DNA of 35,923 nucleotides from Bacteroidia bacterium. GTDB lineage: Bacteria > Bacteroidota > Bacteroidia > B-17B0 > Aurantibacillaceae. The stretch is taken from assembly GCA_021740825.1 (NCBI GenBank), contig JAIOZA010000028.1:1-35923 (forward strand), in the 5' to 3' direction. How positions within the stretch are numbered: the stretch's first letter is position 1; each line of letters begins with the position of its first letter. The position numbers were made by a program, and so were the translations under genes. The notes beneath the pieces are model-generated. The model had not been told where the DNA came from. It saw only the letters and a list, made by a program, of their open reading frames with translations, and ran no database searches. Below are positions 33,695 through 35,923 of the stretch, piece after piece.

Positions 33695-35923
33695 TTACTT
33701 TACTCTAGAAAGCAAAGTTACATGTCCTGTTTTTTTAAGGTTAGTTCCTGAAATGGAAAGCACTTCTGCCTGGTAAACATAAACTCCTTGTTCACATAAT
33801 TGTCCATTTTTTTTACCATCCCAGCCTATTGTATCTCCGTTACTTTTAAATACTAAATTTCCCCACCTATCAAAAATAGTTAAGCGTATTTCGGTGATGC
33901 CATAGCCAACAGGAATAAATAATTCGTTGTTTTTATCGCCGTTTGGAGTAAAGGCATTTGGTATAAAAACATCCCAATCTTTAGTAACGGTAACACAAAT
34001 ATCATCCGTTGTTCTGCAGCCAAAATTACTTATTCCTTCTAATGTATAACAGGTGGTGTTTTGAGGATTTACGGTTAGAGAATAACAATAATTACAACTT
34101 AATTGTGTACCATCGGTAGATAAAAAGCCGACATTGGTATTGCCTGTTCCATATAAAACTAATGAGTTATCAACATTGATAGTAGTATCTGATCCAGCAT
34201 TTATTATCGGTAAAGGATTTACAATTACTTCTACTGTTTCAGTTGCGGCGCAATTAATATTGACAGCAGTTACGTTATAAATAAAAGTCCCCGAACCATT
34301 TGGACTTAAATTGGTAGATGCAGCATAAGGATTAGTTAATCCTATTGTTGGGCTCCATGTATACGTATTTGCTCCAACTGCATAAATGGTGCTTGATTGT
34401 CCTTCACATATTACAATTTGAGGACTCACCGTAATTGTAGGGACTGGCAGTATAGTTACTTGAACCGTGTTAGATGATGTGCATAAAAAAGAAGCCGTAC
34501 CTGTTGATCCTATCACGTTATAAATAGTAGATAAAGCGGGCGTTGCAATTGTAGAACTGATATTTGGATTTGAAAGAGTACTTGCTGGAGACCAAGTGTA
34601 ATTTGATGCTCCAAAGGCAGAAAGTGTAGATGTTTGTCCGGCACATATAGATGAGGGATTTGCTATTGCACTAATTGTTGGTGTTGAAACAACCGATAAT
34701 GTTGCAGTAGTTGAACTCAAGCAACCAAATGCATTTGTTCCCGATACAGAATATACTGTGGTTGTGATTGGATTAGCATTTACATTTGAACCATTAGCAG
34801 AACTTAAAGTTGCAGCAGGCGACCAAGTATAAGTTTGTGCTCCACTAGCTGTTAAAGATGTTAAACTACCATTGCAAATAATGGATGGACTACTAACGAC
34901 TGATATAGTTGGATTTGAAGTTATTGTTACTAAAACTTGAGCTGAATTCGTACAAGTACTTGTAGCGCCAATAACGGTATATGTTGTTGAAGTTGGAGGA
35001 GACGCTGTAACAACACTTCCATTAGCTGAACTTAAAGTTAAACTTGGCGACCAAGTGTAAGTTGTTGCACCTGATGCTGTGAGTGATGTGGTTCCTAAAG
35101 GACAAATAGTAGGATTTGTTGCTGACGCATTCACTACTAACGAATTGTTAACAAATAATGTCATTACAATGGTATTTGAACAAGCTGCCGCAGATAATCC
35201 ATCAACAGTATAAGTTGTAGTAACAGAAGGAGTAGAAATAACATTAGCAGTATTAGCGTTATTTAAAAAGATGTTAGGAGACCAAGTATAGGTTGATGCG
35301 CCACCAACGCTTAATGTTGTTGCTGCTAAAGGACAAACCGTCATATTAGGTGATATGGTCATATTAGGTACAGGATTAACAGTTATAGTTGCGGTTGTTG
35401 AACTAATACAACCATTAACATCAGCTCCTGTAATTGTATAGTTTTCAGATGAAATAGGATTTCCAATAACTATTGAACCTGTAGATGAACTTAAATTAGT
35501 TATTGGACTCCATGTGTAATTTGTTGCACCGTTAGCAGTTAATGTTAAAGAACTTCCTGAACAAACGGAGCCGCTATTAACAGTTATAGTAGGATTTGAG
35601 ATAACATTAACTGTACTATTTGCCGTTGCCATGCAAGAACTGTTTACTCCAATAACTGAATAAATAGTAGTTGTGTTTGGATTTGCAACAACAACACTTC
35701 CTGTTGATACACTTAAATTTGTGGTTGGACTCCATGTATAATTTAATGCTCCGTTTGCAGTTAAGGTTAACGAACTTCCTGAACATATTGAGCCACTATT
35801 AACACTTAAAGTTGGTGTGGTTGTTACATCCACAGTACTAGTAGCTATAGCTGTGCAAGATCCATTGGCACCAAGAACAGAATAAACAGTAGTTGTGTTT
35901 GGATTGGCAACGACCACACTTCC
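33695..35923 (-). CDS. Large secreted repeat protein with gliding-motility-type T9SS C-terminal domain (5' end beyond window)
   Basis: At least 742 residues; the frame is still open at the right edge, so the signal peptide and earlier repeats are outside. The visible part holds seven complete beta-sandwich modules of about 70-85 residues, each marked by a Cys near the start and a GA-x-x-YTWSP core (for example ICSGSSLTLTANGALNYTW, VCPLAATTLSVGGASTYTW). A partial module precedes them. The protein is very rich in Ser, Thr, Asn and Val and nearly free of Lys and Glu. The C-terminus WDVFIPNAFTPNGDKNNELF...IFDRWGNLVF...GWDGK...GVYVYQ is the gliding-motility-associated (type B) sorting domain. It is a likely surface adhesin exported by T9SS. 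Confidence 0.92.
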   Translation of the reverse strand, partial: GSVVVANPNTTTVYSVLGANGSCTAIATSTVDVTTTPTLSVNSGSICSGSSLTLTANGALNYTWSPTTNLSVSTGSVVVANPNTTTIYSVIGVNSSCMATANSTVNVISNPTITVNSGSVCSGSSLTLTANGATNYTWSPITNLSSSTGSIVIGNPISSENYTITGADVNGCISSTTATITVNPVPNMTISPNMTVCPLAATTLSVGGASTYTWSPNIFLNNANTANVISTPSVTTTYTVDGLSAAACSNTIVMTLFVNNSLVVNASATNPTICPLGTTSLTASGATTYTWSPSLTLSSANGSVVTASPPTSTTYTVIGATSTCTNSAQVLVTITSNPTISVVSSPSIICNGSLTSLTASGAQTYTWSPAATLSSANGSNVNANPITTTVYSVSGTNAFGCLSSTTATLSVVSTPTISAIANPSSICAGQTSTLSAFGASNYTWSPASTLSNPNISSTIATPALSTIYNVIGSTGTASFLCTSSNTVQVTILPVPTITVSPQIVICEGQSSTIYAVGANTYTWSPTIGLTNPYAASTNLSPNGSGTFIYNVTAVNINCAATETVEVIVNPLPIINAGSDTTINVDNSLVLYGTGNTNVGFLSTDGTQLSCNYCYSLTVNPQNTTCYTLEGISNFGCRTTDDICVTVTKDWDVFIPNAFTPNGDKNNELFIPVGYGITEIRLTIFDRWGNLVFKSNGDTIGWDGKKNGQLCEQGVYVYQAEVLSISGTNLKKTGHVTLLSRVK
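35479..35923 (-). repeat. Tandem 222-base repeats inside the repeat protein gene
   Basis: Matched points lie exactly 222 bases apart: the tract starting GAACTTCCTGA occurs at 35550 and 35772, the tract TTGTGTTTGG at 35671 and 35893, and GGACTCCATGT at 35505 and 35727. A 31-base segment at 35671 differs from that at 35893 at about 3 positions. The spacing is 74 codons, one protein module. The remaining modules towards 34300 are much more diverged in DNA, so the rightmost copies are the most recently duplicated and continue past the edge. Confidence 0.7.

Noticed and set aside
33695..35923. Repeats considered as a CRISPR array
   Set aside because: They are in frame, 222 bases long, encode beta-sandwich modules and have no spacer structure.

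Overview
The window looks like chromosomal DNA of an AT-rich member of the Bacteroidota. The signs are two type IX secretion C-terminal domains (a type A domain on the metalloprotease at 3077-4402 and a gliding-motility-type domain on the giant repeat protein at the right edge), a DUF3127 OB-fold protein, a BT_3928-type DoxX/MauE protein, LuxE-like and MiaE genes of the kind common in this phylum, and several TAnnTTTG boxes, the -7 element of Bacteroidota promoters. Start codons include TTG and GTG, and clear Shine-Dalgarno sequences are absent. I cannot assign a genus. No rRNA, tRNA or CRISPR array was recognised.

Left part (1-5055, all minus strand): the edge carries the first ~40 codons of what looks like an ISAon1-type transposase. 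It is followed by glutamate dehydrogenase with a strong terminator, cdsA (phospholipid synthesis), a small acidic protein of unknown function, a secreted M43-type metalloprotease and a lipoprotein.

Envelope polysaccharide block (5099-11486, plus): a LuxE/PaaK-like acyl-protein synthetase and an alkyltransferase-like DNA repair protein one base apart, then a Wzx-type flippase, two tandem Wzz-like co-polymerases and an O-antigen ligase/polymerase. No glycosyltransferase, export channel or tyrosine kinase is present, so this is an assembly module whose partners must lie elsewhere.

Housekeeping centre (11496-22414): era, the DUF3127 protein, ansA, folB, a DedA protein, a rhodanese, a minus-strand operon TPR protein > ComA-like phosphosulfolactate synthase > secreted YceI-like protein, then divergent glmM and a cysteine desulfurase. 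A minus-strand operon (25966 down to 21545) links TolC and an HlyD/AcrA-like adaptor to tsaB and a lipid kinase, with 3-base gaps between the last three genes.

Right part (26253-35923): a BT_3928-type membrane protein, a small transaldolase/fructose-6-phosphate aldolase, a zinc-less sirtuin, a LolC/E-type permease, a cysteine-rich mini-lipoprotein, miaE, a glycerophospholipid acyltransferase, an unrecognised helical protein and the C-terminal 742 residues of a repetitive secreted adhesin-like protein running off the window.

The two longest gene-free stretches (25967-26252 and 27573-27849, each just under 300 bases) are plain AT-rich leader DNA; apart from the terminator at 27804-27833 I see nothing in them. 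I found no cluster that clearly forms a new defence or mobile system. The most unusual items are promoter boxes touching or nearly touching start codons, a terminator-like hairpin against the cdsA start codon, the glycosyltransferase-free polysaccharide module, the sulfonate-synthase operon, and the 222-base repeats at the right edge.
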